From assembly GCA_964583155.1 (NCBI GenBank), contig CAZOUY010000008.1:1-64000 (forward strand): a DNA stretch of 64,000 nt, read 5' to 3'. Source of the stretch: CAG-826 sp964583155 (GTDB lineage: Bacteria > Bacillota_I > Bacilli_A > RFN20 > CAG-826). Position 1 is the stretch's first letter; every line of letters starts with the position of its first letter. Positions 9,498 through 18,643 of this stretch are shown here, in pieces. Made by a program: the position numbers and the translations under genes. The notes beneath the pieces were generated by a model. The model had not been told where the DNA came from. It ran no database searches and saw only the letters and a list, made by a program, of their open reading frames with translations.

Positions 9498-10859
9498 ATG
9501 GACTTCAAATTACTACTCGAACCATATCATGAAGAAGCATTAGAGAATTTGCAAAAATGGATTCGTATCAATTCGATTCACGATGAAACGACCATTGCCG
9601 ATGGTCGCCCATTTGGAAAAGGTGTCCACGAGGCCTTAGAATTTATCGCTATGCTAGCCGAAGAAAAGGGCTTTATGGTCGATCGGTGCGATGGATATTG
9701 CACGGAAATAAAATGGGGGCACGGAAAGAAATTAATCGATATCTATGCCCATTGTGATGTCGTTCCTGTTAGCGGAGAATGGAAGCATCCGCCCTTTATG
9801 GGAGTGATTGAGGATGGCAAGCTTTATGGACGTGGAAGTAGTGATGATAAAGGTCCGGCGATGGCGGCCTTCTATGCATTATTAGCATTAAAGGATCATG
9901 ACCTGATCGATGATGAATATCAGGTACGTTTGATTATTGGCGGAAATGAAGAAAAAGGATCGGCGTGTCTTGATTATTATTTCCATCAATTGCATAAATC
10001 GTATCCGACATATGGCTTCACACCGGATGGCGAATTTCCTTTGATCTATGGTGAAAAGGGAATCACCAATTATGAAACGAGCTTATCCATCGACATTCCT
10101 CATGTCGTTAAGCTGGAAGCGGGAGTCGTTTCGAATTCCGTGATTGATAAGGCGGAGGCTTGGCTTACCACCCAAGAGGGAATAGAAGCCTATTTAAAGA
10201 GTCATAATTATCAATATCAGCTGCTCCAAGAGGATGAACTCTATCGGTTGACGATCTTTGGTAAGGCCGCGCATGGATCATTACCTGAACAGGGAATAAA
10301 TGCCGGCACGCAGATGCTCGATGTTTTAGGCCATGTCTTTCAGGTTAAGGAATTATGCCTTTTAGCGGAAGCCTATCATGATGTGAATGGGAAAACGATG
10401 GGTGAATATTATCATTCCGATCTCCTTCATGAAACGACCTATAATGTCGGAATTATCAATTATGAGAACCATCTTTTGAAGATGATCGTTAATTTCCGCT
10501 ATCCGGAGAATGTCGATCCCTATCAGGTGGTTGATCATCTCACGCAAAAGCTTCCGGGAGAAAGCCATGTTTTAAGCTCTTCAAAGGCTCTTTGCTTTGA
10601 TCCTTCTTCTCCGTTAGTGACCAATCTTTTGCGCGTCTATCAAGAAGAAACCGGCGATTATGAGACTCCGATCATGACCATTGGAGGCGGAACCTATGCG
10701 AAAGAAAGCCAAAACACATTGGCGTTTGGTTCGGCCTTTCCTAAAAGCGAGGATCATATTCATGAGGCCAATGAGATTATCACCCTCCATGATTTCTTTT
10801 TAAGCATGCCGATATACGCCCATGCGATTCGGACATTAGGTAAAGAAACATGCGAATGA
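9498..10859 (+). CDS. pepV: M20 family dipeptidase (PepV-like)
   Basis: The 453-residue product is a di-zinc M20A peptidase that releases amino acids from dipeptides. Metal ligands and catalytic residues are visible: YAHCDVVPV (first His and Asp), GRGSSDDKGP (bridging Asp), GGNEEKGSACLDYY (catalytic Glu pair), TPDGEFPLIYGEKG, and HIHEANE near the end (last His). The start at 9498 follows AGGAGG by 7 bases. It sits 11 bases after the ECF gene and overlaps trmB by 10 bases, so it belongs to the same operon. Confidence 0.93.
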   Translation: MDFKLLLEPYHEEALENLQKWIRINSIHDETTIADGRPFGKGVHEALEFIAMLAEEKGFMVDRCDGYCTEIKWGHGKKLIDIYAHCDVVPVSGEWKHPPFMGVIEDGKLYGRGSSDDKGPAMAAFYALLALKDHDLIDDEYQVRLIIGGNEEKGSACLDYYFHQLHKSYPTYGFTPDGEFPLIYGEKGITNYETSLSIDIPHVVKLEAGVVSNSVIDKAEAWLTTQEGIEAYLKSHNYQYQLLQEDELYRLTIFGKAAHGSLPEQGINAGTQMLDVLGHVFQVKELCLLAEAYHDVNGKTMGEYYHSDLLHETTYNVGIINYENHLLKMIVNFRYPENVDPYQVVDHLTQKLPGESHVLSSSKALCFDPSSPLVTNLLRVYQEETGDYETPIMTIGGGTYAKESQNTLAFGSAFPKSEDHIHEANEIITLHDFFLSMPIYAHAIRTLGKETCE

Positions 10860-11473
10860 AGCATAAATCGTGGAGCGAGCCCTTTATCAGCGCTCATCCG
10901 GAATTGATTATTATCGTCAAGGAGGAGCGGGATTTCGATTTTTTAAAGGACAAGTATTACGCTTTGGAGATCGGTACTGGTCGCGGTGATTTTCTGTTAA
11001 CGATGGCCTCTAAGGATCCATCGCGTCTTTGGATAGGCGTCGAGATGAATGTCGATGCCCTAGCGATTACCGCCAAAAAAATCGTCAATAGCGGGCTTAA
11101 AAATGTCTTGCTGATTCGGCAAAATTTTCAAACGATAGCCCCGCTTTTTCCTAAAGAAAGATGCACGAACATCTTTTTGAATTTTTCCGATCCGTGGCCT
11201 AAAAAGCGGCATGCCAAGCGACGTTTGACTTCCAAAAGCTTTTTAATGGAGTATGAGCGTCTTTTGATGACTAAAGGCTCGCTAGTGATGAAGACGGATA
11301 ACAGCGATCTCTTTACATATTCCTTGACGATGATTGAAGAGAGCGCTTTAAAAATCGAAGATATCGATGAGCATTATGCCTTTGATGAAGAGCATGATGC
11401 TATGACCGAATATGAAAGCAAGTTTCGGCAATTAGGACAGCCGATTTATCGATTGATTGCCAGAAAGGAATAA
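10850..11473 (+). CDS. trmB: tRNA (guanine-N7-)-methyltransferase
   Basis: TrmB uses S-adenosylmethionine to methylate G46 in the variable loop of tRNA. The 207 residues show the Rossmann methyltransferase motif LEIGTGRGDFLLTMA and the hallmark NFSDPWPKKRHAKRRL, which contacts substrate and cofactor. The ATG at 10850 lies within the end of pepV in another frame; a second ATG six bases on is also possible. The length is typical. Confidence 0.96.
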   Translation: MRMKHKSWSEPFISAHPELIIIVKEERDFDFLKDKYYALEIGTGRGDFLLTMASKDPSRLWIGVEMNVDALAITAKKIVNSGLKNVLLIRQNFQTIAPLFPKERCTNIFLNFSDPWPKKRHAKRRLTSKSFLMEYERLLMTKGSLVMKTDNSDLFTYSLTMIEESALKIEDIDEHYAFDEEHDAMTEYESKFRQLGQPIYRLIARKE

Positions 11474-11478
11474 GATTT

Positions 11479-12564
11479 ATGAGACTTACAAAACACCAAC
11501 GCGATCTCTTTAAGACCTTGAGTGAGAAGCTAGCCATTTCGGGACTAGAAAATGAAGTGGCGGCTTTTTTAAAGGCGCAATATCAAAAATTAGGTTATGA
11601 GATAATCACTGATAATCTCGGATCAATATTCGCCTTAAAGCGTTCTTCAAATCCACATGCTAAAAGAGTCATGGTCGTAGCGCATATGGATGAAGTCGGT
11701 TTTATCGTAACCGCTATTTTGGATAACGGAATGATTAAGGTAGCACCTTTAGGTGGCATCAATGAACAAACACTCTTGGCCCATCGCGTTATTCTTAGAG
11801 GACGAAAGGGCGATTTAAAGGGATGTATCGGGGCGATTCCTCCTCATCTTTTATCGAGTGCCGATAAAGATAAGCCGACCAGCCTTAAATCCATGCTTTT
11901 CGATTTTGGAATGACCTCCTATCAAGAGGCGATCGATCACGGAATCTATCTTGGAGCAATGGTGGTCGTTGAAGGCACTTTCATGGAGTTAAATGATGGA
12001 AAAAGGCTATTAGGAAAGGCTTTTGATGATCGTTATGGTTTGGTTTTAGGATTAGAAATCCTAGAAAGTCTTCGCGATGTCGATCTTCCTTTTGATTTAT
12101 ATGTCGGAGGCTCCGTGCAGGAGGAGGTTGGCTGTCGGGGGGCCTTGACCGCTAGTCATATGATAAATCCCGACCTAGCAATCGTTCTTGATTGTTCACC
12201 TTCAAGAGATTCTAGCGGTGATAAAAATGAATTAGGTCAGCTCGGTGAAGGCGTTCTTGTTCGTGTCATCGATGGGAACATGATCGCTTTTAACGAATTA
12301 ATTGCGTTCCAAAGACAATGCGCTCACCTTTCGAAGACCAAGATTCAAGATTATATTTCTCCGGGTGGTACGGATGCGGGGAGCATCCATAAGCAATTTG
12401 ATGGTGTTCCCACGTTGACGCATTGCCTCTGCGCGCGGAATATTCATACCTGTTCCACCATTTTGGATACCGGCGATTATTTAGCGGCCAAGAAGCTTTT
12501 GCTCTATATGCTCAAGCATCTAAAGCATGAGGATTTTGCGCGTTTTGGGAGAAAGTATCAATGA
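11479..12564 (+). CDS. M42 family metallo-aminopeptidase (glutamyl aminopeptidase/FrvX type)
   Basis: This 361-residue cytosolic peptidase should trim N-terminal residues from peptides and probably forms a dodecameric shell like its relatives. Metal-binding motifs are present in order: AHMDEVGF (His-Asp), GKAFDDRYG (bridging Asp), SVQEEVGCRGA (Glu-Glu pair), VLDCSPS (Asp) and the C-terminal SPGGTDAGSIH and HTCSTILDTGD. The start follows AAAGGA. The stop overlaps the next start as ATGA, indicating coupled translation with the YtpR-like gene. Confidence 0.94.
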   Translation: MRLTKHQRDLFKTLSEKLAISGLENEVAAFLKAQYQKLGYEIITDNLGSIFALKRSSNPHAKRVMVVAHMDEVGFIVTAILDNGMIKVAPLGGINEQTLLAHRVILRGRKGDLKGCIGAIPPHLLSSADKDKPTSLKSMLFDFGMTSYQEAIDHGIYLGAMVVVEGTFMELNDGKRLLGKAFDDRYGLVLGLEILESLRDVDLPFDLYVGGSVQEEVGCRGALTASHMINPDLAIVLDCSPSRDSSGDKNELGQLGEGVLVRVIDGNMIAFNELIAFQRQCAHLSKTKIQDYISPGGTDAGSIHKQFDGVPTLTHCLCARNIHTCSTILDTGDYLAAKKLLLYMLKHLKHEDFARFGRKYQ

Positions 12565-13118
12565 GATGGGCGGCATATTACGATTATCGGGCCATTGGCG
12601 ATGTTCTTTTGATCGTCTTTGATATGTCCGCTAAAACCAATAGAGTGATCCGCCAAAATGATATTGTGGCCCTCTATCATGATGATAAAATGATCGGCAT
12701 CAATATTTTGATTTTTTCTGATATCGTCAAAATGCATACGCATGGGAGAATCTTTCTTTTTCCGATTCCGGTTATCAAGATTATTAATGATCTGCTTATG
12801 AATGCGGGCTTAGCGCCTTTAGATTACTTAAATGATAGTGGCTTCTATGTTGGACAATTTATTGCTAACACCGAGCAAGGCGCGATTATTTCTTTAGGTG
12901 ATCAAGAGGTGAAGGTGTCGCCTCCTTTGGAGGCTAACGCCTTGCAGTATGTCGTCGTGGCAACCAGTGATGCCTTTCTTTTTAATGGAAAACGCGTCTG
13001 GGAAGTGACAAATGATGATTATTATGTTTGTCGATATGAGGATCTCGGATTAAAAGGAAAGGATATCATCTTTATAAGTGAGGAAGAAAAAGAATTGGGC
13101 AGCGATTATTTTGCTTAG
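12561..13118 (+). CDS. ytpR: YtpR-like protein with degenerate tRNA-binding domain
   Basis: The 185-residue product resembles Bacillus YtpR: an N-terminal DUF4479-like part (GDVLLIVFD, then GINILIFSD) followed by a region aligning with the OB-fold tRNA-binding domain (FYVGQFIAN, VVVATSDAF, DLGLKGKDIIFI). The usual HPNADKL and ICSAKELGL-type motifs are eroded, so RNA binding may be weak or lost. The ATG at 12561 overlaps the preceding stop codon. Its job beside the M42 peptidase is unknown; this pairing also occurs in Bacillus relatives, from memory. Confidence 0.72.
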   Translation: MRWAAYYDYRAIGDVLLIVFDMSAKTNRVIRQNDIVALYHDDKMIGINILIFSDIVKMHTHGRIFLFPIPVIKIINDLLMNAGLAPLDYLNDSGFYVGQFIANTEQGAIISLGDQEVKVSPPLEANALQYVVVATSDAFLFNGKRVWEVTNDDYYVCRYEDLGLKGKDIIFISEEEKELGSDYFA

Positions 13119-13135
13119 TTCTAAGGAGAAAAATT

Positions 13136-15181
13136 ATGGATACAAAAAATAAATATAAAGCTTCTATCGAATTTTTGGTTATCGAATTTTTGGTTTTTGG
13201 TTTTATGGTAATTTTCATTGCTTTGGGAATTGTTCTTCGAGAATTTACTTTGGATATTATCTCCCGTCAAGTGCGACAAGGTATATGGTTCGGTTCTTTG
13301 GCTATTTTAGGTATTATTTTGATCTTTTCCCTAATTAAGAAGCGGGCAATATTTCAAAAGACCAATGATTTGCGGGGCTTGATTCATGGAGTAGACAAAA
13401 GCCATAAAGATTTTGAGGATGATTATCAATCCTATGTCAAGCGGTTAAAAAGACTTATTTTGCGATTGCGTTTCTTTACGTTTCTTTTATATGCCGATCT
13501 TTTAGTGCTGACGGTCTTCGCATTTTATGAGAATATTACGATCGTTATCGGAATTGTATCCGCGGTGCTATTATCGCTATTAACAGTCACGCTTTTACCG
13601 ACCTTCAAAAAGAAACCGACGGTAAGCTATGTTTTAAAAAGAGAAGACTATCCTTATCTTTATCGCTTGGTCGATGAAGCCGCTCATGAGATCGGTCTTA
13701 AAAATACGATCGTTTTACTACCGAGTGATGATTCGGGTGTTTCTGTAAATAAGATCAAGAATACTATCTATATCTTTATCGGATTAGTCGATCTTCTTTT
13801 GATTAATGAAAAGGCTCTGCAAGCAATTTTTTATCATGAATTGGCCCATGCCTATTACGACTTCAACCAAGAGGATGTTCGGATTCTTAATACACTTAAT
13901 TATTATCTTTTCGAGGATAAATTGAATAGTGGCTTCAATTTTTATCGCATCACCGTTTTTTTCTATGTTTCCTTCATCTGGGAAATAGCTTTAGAAAATA
14001 AAATGTTTTCGACCTTTATTCAATTCAAGAAGGAGCAACGAGCGGATCAGATGGTTTTGGATAAGGGGGATTGTCATGCTTTCATCAACGCCTTGGCCAT
14101 TTGTGAATCCTACCAAACATTTTGTGAGCTGCCTCAGGTTAACGAAGTGTTGATACGAAATGAAACGGCCCCTCATGATTATCTTTACCAAATTCGCGAT
14201 ATCTTCTTCGAGCATCTTTATAAGAATTTAGAAATGTATCGTGATTTTATCAATAAGGAGTTACCATATCATTTTCCCACCCATCCGGTCGTGAAAGAAA
14301 GAATGCAATCATTAAATGTGGAGGATTTTGACTTATCTTGTCAGCCACGAGCACCGCAATATGATTCCGAGGTGACCAAGATTGTGCAGTTATATAATGA
14401 TGAATGGTACCAAAATAGCAAAGAGGCCTTTGAACGAGAACGCGAGATTGGCTATAATAGCTATCTTGCTCAGGTTCAAAGCAATGAAGATAATGAGAAA
14501 ATGGAAGATTCCTATGAGGTATCCTCTTTAGCCTTCGCTTATCAAAAGATCGGTAATGAAGAAAAAGCGATCGAACTATATAAAAAGGCTTTGGACATGG
14601 ATTCCAACAATACCTTTGCCTCCTTCCATTATGGTGTATATTTAATCAGCATCAATGATGGCGATGGTGTGACTTATATCAAAAAAGCAATCCAACACAA
14701 CCGCAATTATGTTTATGAAGGAATAAATATCCTTTCATCATTTTTCATTCGCAATGGAATGGAGGAGGAAAGATCCGCCTTGTGTGAGGATAGTATTGCC
14801 TGGGTTCAAAATGCCATGAATCAAGAGGAAAATGAGAATGACAAAAGCAAAATTCATCTCATGGCGGATGATCTAAGTGAAAGTGACTATGATCGTATTC
14901 GTCAGGTAGCCAAGAAATTTCCGGTGATTAAAGAGATTCGGATCATTGCACACTATTCCAAGGATGAGCGTGTGATACATCGAGTTGCGATCGTTTTCGA
15001 TTATGAGAACGATCTCGAGCAGAGCAAAGCGCACGAGGAAATCTTCTATCTTCTAGATAATTTTGACAATATCAATACCCAATTTTATCTCTATGTAATT
15101 GGCGTAAATCAAAAACTCGATGGTGACCATAAAATGTTTGTCAACCCTTTAGTGAAAATTATTTATTGCAAGGATAAATAA
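13136..15181 (+). CDS. Membrane M48-type metalloprotease with TPR region
   Basis: The 681-residue protein begins with two membrane segments (about 14-38 and 50-66), then a second hydrophobic pair near 105-155. The zinc motif HELAH is at residues 234-238, and the Glu of KKEQRADQ near residue 299 is the probable third ligand, as in M48 peptidases. After the protease region comes a soluble half with at least two TPR-like units (SLAFAYQKIGNEEKAIELYKK). The last about 90 residues form an unrecognised alpha/beta domain. It ends the coaX operon, starting 17 bases after ytpR behind AAGGAG. It probably handles membrane-protein quality control (inference). Confidence 0.75.
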   Translation: MDTKNKYKASIEFLVIEFLVFGFMVIFIALGIVLREFTLDIISRQVRQGIWFGSLAILGIILIFSLIKKRAIFQKTNDLRGLIHGVDKSHKDFEDDYQSYVKRLKRLILRLRFFTFLLYADLLVLTVFAFYENITIVIGIVSAVLLSLLTVTLLPTFKKKPTVSYVLKREDYPYLYRLVDEAAHEIGLKNTIVLLPSDDSGVSVNKIKNTIYIFIGLVDLLLINEKALQAIFYHELAHAYYDFNQEDVRILNTLNYYLFEDKLNSGFNFYRITVFFYVSFIWEIALENKMFSTFIQFKKEQRADQMVLDKGDCHAFINALAICESYQTFCELPQVNEVLIRNETAPHDYLYQIRDIFFEHLYKNLEMYRDFINKELPYHFPTHPVVKERMQSLNVEDFDLSCQPRAPQYDSEVTKIVQLYNDEWYQNSKEAFEREREIGYNSYLAQVQSNEDNEKMEDSYEVSSLAFAYQKIGNEEKAIELYKKALDMDSNNTFASFHYGVYLISINDGDGVTYIKKAIQHNRNYVYEGINILSSFFIRNGMEEERSALCEDSIAWVQNAMNQEENENDKSKIHLMADDLSESDYDRIRQVAKKFPVIKEIRIIAHYSKDERVIHRVAIVFDYENDLEQSKAHEEIFYLLDNFDNINTQFYLYVIGVNQKLDGDHKMFVNPLVKIIYCKDK

Positions 15182-15281
15182 TTAAACACATGGCATAAAA
15201 TGTCGTTTTTTTACATACATCGAATATTGAAAACGAAAGCTAAAAGTATTAAGATGAAAATAGGTGAAAGGAGACGATAAT

Positions 15282-15518
15282 ATGACCTTTGATAAGTGGT
15301 TTAATGAACAGACTCGCTTAGTTCAAATCATTCTTTTAATCATTCCAGGATTAAACTATTTTATTGAATTATTGGTGAGACTTTCCGTTGCTTTAAGAAA
15401 AAAAGATGTTATTTCAATCGTAATGTTCTTAATTTGCATTCCTGGTATCGGTGTTATTCTAGGTTATGTTGATTTAGTCTGGGTATTATTATATAACCAT
15501 TTAATTTTGGCTAAGTAA
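15282..15518 (+). CDS. Small two-helix membrane protein
   Basis: The start is ATG 15282, seven bases after AAAGGAGA; an in-frame GTG at 15264 precedes the Shine-Dalgarno and is rejected. The 78 residues contain two hydrophobic segments (IILLIIPGLNYFIELLV and ISIVMFLICIPGIGVILGYV) split by a short basic loop RKKD. The family is not recognised. It has its own terminator and is separated by about 100 bases from the M48-TPR gene, so it may be transcribed alone. Confidence 0.65.
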   Translation: MTFDKWFNEQTRLVQIILLIIPGLNYFIELLVRLSVALRKKDVISIVMFLICIPGIGVILGYVDLVWVLLYNHLILAK

Positions 15519-15520
15519 TT

Positions 15521-15556
15521 AAAAAAAGAGTTTCCGATAGTGAGACTCTTTTTTTA
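15521..15556 (+). terminator. Intrinsic terminator
   Basis: AAAGAGT and ACTCTTT pair around a short loop and are followed by seven Ts, directly after the small membrane protein gene. Confidence 0.8.
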
Positions 15557-15693
15557 TTTTTTTTATATAGAAATCAAAAAAACTAAATTATCTAGTTTTC
15601 AAAACAAGATAAATGTGTTAATATAGGCGAAAGAGCACATCAGTTAACTACTGGTAGTTTATCAGGATGTATCTTGTGAAGGAGATTAGAATT

Positions 15694-16821
15694 ATGATTG
15701 AAGTCAAGGAAGTCAAAGGTCGGAGAATGCTACGGAATTTTATCAATTTTCCGATCAAGCTATACAAGGATTGTCCGTATTTTACGCCCTATATTTATGA
15801 AGACGAGATGGATAATCTACGGCCGAGTCACAATCCTGCTTCTCGTTATTGTTCATTTAAGTTATTTTTAGCATATAAGGATGGAAAGATTGCTGGAAGA
15901 ATATGTGCGATTATTAATCATTACGCCAATGAAAAATATAATCAAAAGCGAATTCGCTTTAACCGCATCGATATGATCGATGACCTCGAAGTGACAAAAG
16001 CCCTCATCAAAGCGGTGGAGGACTATGGTAAAGAAAACGGGATGACCGAAATCTGTGGCCCCTTAGGCTTTTCTGACCAAGATAAAGAAGGAATGCTCAG
16101 CAAAGGCTTTGAAGAAATGAATATCTTTGTGACCTTTTATACCTATGCTTATTATATTGAGCATATGAAAAAGCTGGGATTCATTGTCGATGCAACGTGG
16201 AAGGAGTATCGGATTTTTATTCCTAAAGAACTTGATCCGCGCCTTAGTAAGCTTTCCGAGCTGGTGCAAAAGAAATTCAATTTGCATTTTCAAGAGTTTC
16301 ATTCTAAGCGGGAATTGACCAAGGAAATAGTGGTTGAAGTATTGCAATTAACCAATGTTTGCTACGCTGATCTATATGGATATGTGCCGATTGATGAGGA
16401 TCAAATGATTCTTCTCGCTAAGCAATATATTTCTTTGATTAATTTGGATTATTTACCGATCGTTCGTGATGAGAATAACAAAATCGTCGCTTATGGATTG
16501 ATGATTCCGACCCCGGTCAAGTCCTTAAAAAAGCATCGTGGTCATTTATTCCCGTTGGGATTTATCGATTTCCTTCATGATTTAAAGCATTCGAAAGTTC
16601 TGGATATGCTTTTAGTGGCGGTTGATCCGCAGTATCAAAATTCGGGAGTTATGGCGATGATTTTTGAAAAAGCGATTACGAACGCCATCAAAAATGGTAT
16701 TCAATATGCAGAAACAGGGCCGGAGCTTGAGTATAATCATAAGGTTCAGGCTCTTTGGAAATCCTTTGAGCACGTCAATCATAAAGAGCGTGTCTGCTTT
16801 GTCAAACCGATTGATGACTAA
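15694..16821 (+). CDS. GNAT-fold N-acetyltransferase-like protein
   Basis: The start at 15694 follows AAGGAG; an in-frame ATG at 15667 lies before the Shine-Dalgarno. The 375 residues resemble the large GNAT-like proteins with two linked acyltransferase halves: an N-terminal half with FINFPIKLYKDCPYFTP and GRICAIINHYAN, a central ICGPLGFSDQDKEGML segment typical of this group, and a C-terminal half with LLVAVDPQYQNSGVMAMIFEK, the acetyl-CoA-binding V-x-P-x-Y-Q-x-x-G pattern. The substrate is unknown. It is monocistronic with its own terminator. Confidence 0.78.
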   Translation: MIEVKEVKGRRMLRNFINFPIKLYKDCPYFTPYIYEDEMDNLRPSHNPASRYCSFKLFLAYKDGKIAGRICAIINHYANEKYNQKRIRFNRIDMIDDLEVTKALIKAVEDYGKENGMTEICGPLGFSDQDKEGMLSKGFEEMNIFVTFYTYAYYIEHMKKLGFIVDATWKEYRIFIPKELDPRLSKLSELVQKKFNLHFQEFHSKRELTKEIVVEVLQLTNVCYADLYGYVPIDEDQMILLAKQYISLINLDYLPIVRDENNKIVAYGLMIPTPVKSLKKHRGHLFPLGFIDFLHDLKHSKVLDMLLVAVDPQYQNSGVMAMIFEKAITNAIKNGIQYAETGPELEYNHKVQALWKSFEHVNHKERVCFVKPIDD

Positions 16822-16847
16822 AAAAAGAGTGGAGGCACTCTTTTTTT
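16821..16847 (+). terminator. Intrinsic terminator
   Basis: AAAAAGAGT pairs with ACTCTTTTT around GGAGGC, with the T-run at 16841-16847. Confidence 0.85.
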
Positions 16848-16895
16848 GATGGTCTTTTATATGCTCCGGTTTCATACAATGAAACGGGTGATAAT

Positions 16896-18173
16896 ATGAA
16901 ATATTATTTGGTGGGGATTAAAGGAAGCGGAATGGCCGCTTTAGCCCATATTTTATCGGATGATGGCCATACGGTTCAAGGAATGGATACCGATGATAAT
17001 CTTTTCACTGAAAAAAAGTTACTAGAGAAAGAAATTTTCATCAATTCACTTTCCTTTCGGGATTTTATGTGGGTTGATCTTTTTATTATCGGGCATCAAT
17101 TCATGAACAGTGAAGTCCATCAATATCTCATTGATCATCATTATCCTTGGATCGAATACCATGAATTTATCGCGCAATATATCAGTAAAAAGAAGGCGGT
17201 TGCCATTTCGGGAACGCATGGTAAAACGACGACGGTCGGAATGTTTTATCAAGCCCTAAGGAATTTTTATAAGCTATCGATGCTGCGCGGTGATGGCATC
17301 GGAATTGGAGGAATCAATAACGATCACATGGTTTTTGAGGCTTGCGAATATCAAAGGCATTTTTTAGTTTATCATCCAGAGACGATTATCATCACCAATA
17401 TCGATTATGATCATGCCGATACCTATCCAATCGTTGAAGAATACATAGAGGCCTTTGATCAATATGTTAAGAATGCCCAAAAAATTATCATCAATTATGA
17501 AGACGCCCATAAAATCAATCATCCCCATGTTGTGACATATGGCTTACAAAAAGAGGCCGATTATGCGTGTATTGACGCTATTCAAGAGATCGATGGTATC
17601 CGTGGAACGATCCAAGCGCATAATGACGCTATCCCTTTTTTTCTTCCTTTTTATGGCATGCATAATCTTTGTCATGCTCTGGCCATTGTCGCTTATTTAA
17701 AAGAGAATAATCTCTCGATTCGTGAGGGCTTAAAAGAATTGGCAAAATTTACCGGTGTAAAACGACGAATGGTGCAAACGATAATAAACGATGATGTGTT
17801 TATTGATGATTATGCCCATCACCCGCAAGAAATACTTGCCACCATCGAAGCAGTACGGGCGATGCATCCTAGTCGAAAGGTTATAGTCTTTTTTAAACCA
17901 GATCGCTATAGTCGTCTTTTAACATTTAAAGACGAATTTCAAAAGGCTCTTGAAACGGCGGACCATAGTTTTGTTTTGCCACTTTATGAGCATCTCGAAG
18001 GGTATCACGATAGTCGTGTTCTATCTGAAAATGAAAAAGTTACTTTTATTGATGAAAATGACTTTGATAAGCAATCCTTTTTAGATAGTAATTGTGTATT
18101 CGTTTACATGAGTTCAAAAAGAATGGAAAATTGGATACAAATGATTGTAAAAAATCGTGAAAGCAAAAGTTGA
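16896..18173 (+). CDS. murC: UDP-N-acetylmuramate--L-alanine ligase
   Basis: MurC adds L-alanine to UDP-MurNAc, the first peptide step of peptidoglycan synthesis. The 425 residues hold an N-terminal Rossmann domain (LVGIKGSGMAALAHIL), the ATP-binding loop GTHGKTTT at 106-113, the central NIDYDHADTY segment and a C-terminal ligase domain with DDYAHHPQEILATIEA. The start follows GGGTGATA. It is a normal-length Mur ligase; the related Mpl was considered, but the length and HHP motif fit MurC equally well and no other MurC is in view. The stop codon overlaps the next promoter. Confidence 0.92.
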   Translation: MKYYLVGIKGSGMAALAHILSDDGHTVQGMDTDDNLFTEKKLLEKEIFINSLSFRDFMWVDLFIIGHQFMNSEVHQYLIDHHYPWIEYHEFIAQYISKKKAVAISGTHGKTTTVGMFYQALRNFYKLSMLRGDGIGIGGINNDHMVFEACEYQRHFLVYHPETIIITNIDYDHADTYPIVEEYIEAFDQYVKNAQKIIINYEDAHKINHPHVVTYGLQKEADYACIDAIQEIDGIRGTIQAHNDAIPFFLPFYGMHNLCHALAIVAYLKENNLSIREGLKELAKFTGVKRRMVQTIINDDVFIDDYAHHPQEILATIEAVRAMHPSRKVIVFFKPDRYSRLLTFKDEFQKALETADHSFVLPLYEHLEGYHDSRVLSENEKVTFIDENDFDKQSFLDSNCVFVYMSSKRMENWIQMIVKNRESKS

Positions 18174-18198
18174 CACTGAAAATATTTTCATATAGAAT
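18170..18198 (+). promoter_or_regulatory. Sigma-A type promoter
   Basis: A perfect TTGACA at 18170-18175 and TAGAAT at 18193-18198 are separated by 17 bases. It overlaps the murC stop and reads into the gene at 18251. Confidence 0.8.
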
Positions 18199-18250
18199 GA
18201 ATGTGTCGTCGTGTTGATACCCAAATTTTGTAATAAAAGGAGGGTATAGT

Positions 18251-18586
18251 ATGAAGATGAAAATATTGGCTTTTGGATGCGGTATGTTTACGGGAATGGC
18301 TTGCTTATGCCTCTTACCTCCCATCAGAGAAAAAATGATGCATGAAATGAAAAAAGCTTCTCGAAAAATGCAATCTACAAAGCAAGTGCTATTGACAAAA
18401 GGAAAGCAGCTCAAACATGATGTTGAGGATGCGGCAAGTGATATTTCCTCGGATATTAAAGATTTGGCCGATAGTATTGTCGATGAAATGGATTCCATTG
18501 ACACTAAAGGTTTGTCCACTTCTTTAAAAAAAACGCTCGGTAAGATAAAAACGCATGCTGTATCATTGAAAAACTTGACGAAATAG
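18251..18586 (+). CDS. Small YtxH-like membrane-anchored helical protein
   Basis: The 111 residues start with one membrane segment (ILAFGCGMFTGMACLCLLPP) followed by a basic patch and a long amphipathic helix (residues about 35-100). This is the layout of YtxH/apolipoprotein-like general stress proteins, though no diagnostic motif is visible. It has a strong promoter and its own terminator. The start follows AAGGAGGG. Confidence 0.6.
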   Translation: MKMKILAFGCGMFTGMACLCLLPPIREKMMHEMKKASRKMQSTKQVLLTKGKQLKHDVEDAASDISSDIKDLADSIVDEMDSIDTKGLSTSLKKTLGKIKTHAVSLKNLTK

Positions 18587-18598
18587 CATCTTCATCAT

Positions 18599-18627
18599 TA
18601 AAAGCGCGACTAGGCGCTTTTTTATTT
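18599..18627 (+). terminator. Intrinsic terminator
   Basis: AAAAGCGC and GCGCTTTT enclose GACTAG and run into a T-tract before the LacI-type gene. Confidence 0.87.
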
Positions 18628-18643
18628 TTAAGGAGAAACAACC

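Noticed and set aside
12558..15181. Minus-strand frames inside the YtpR-like and M48 genes
   Set aside because: They lie wholly within well-supported plus-strand genes and have no family motifs or ribosome sites.
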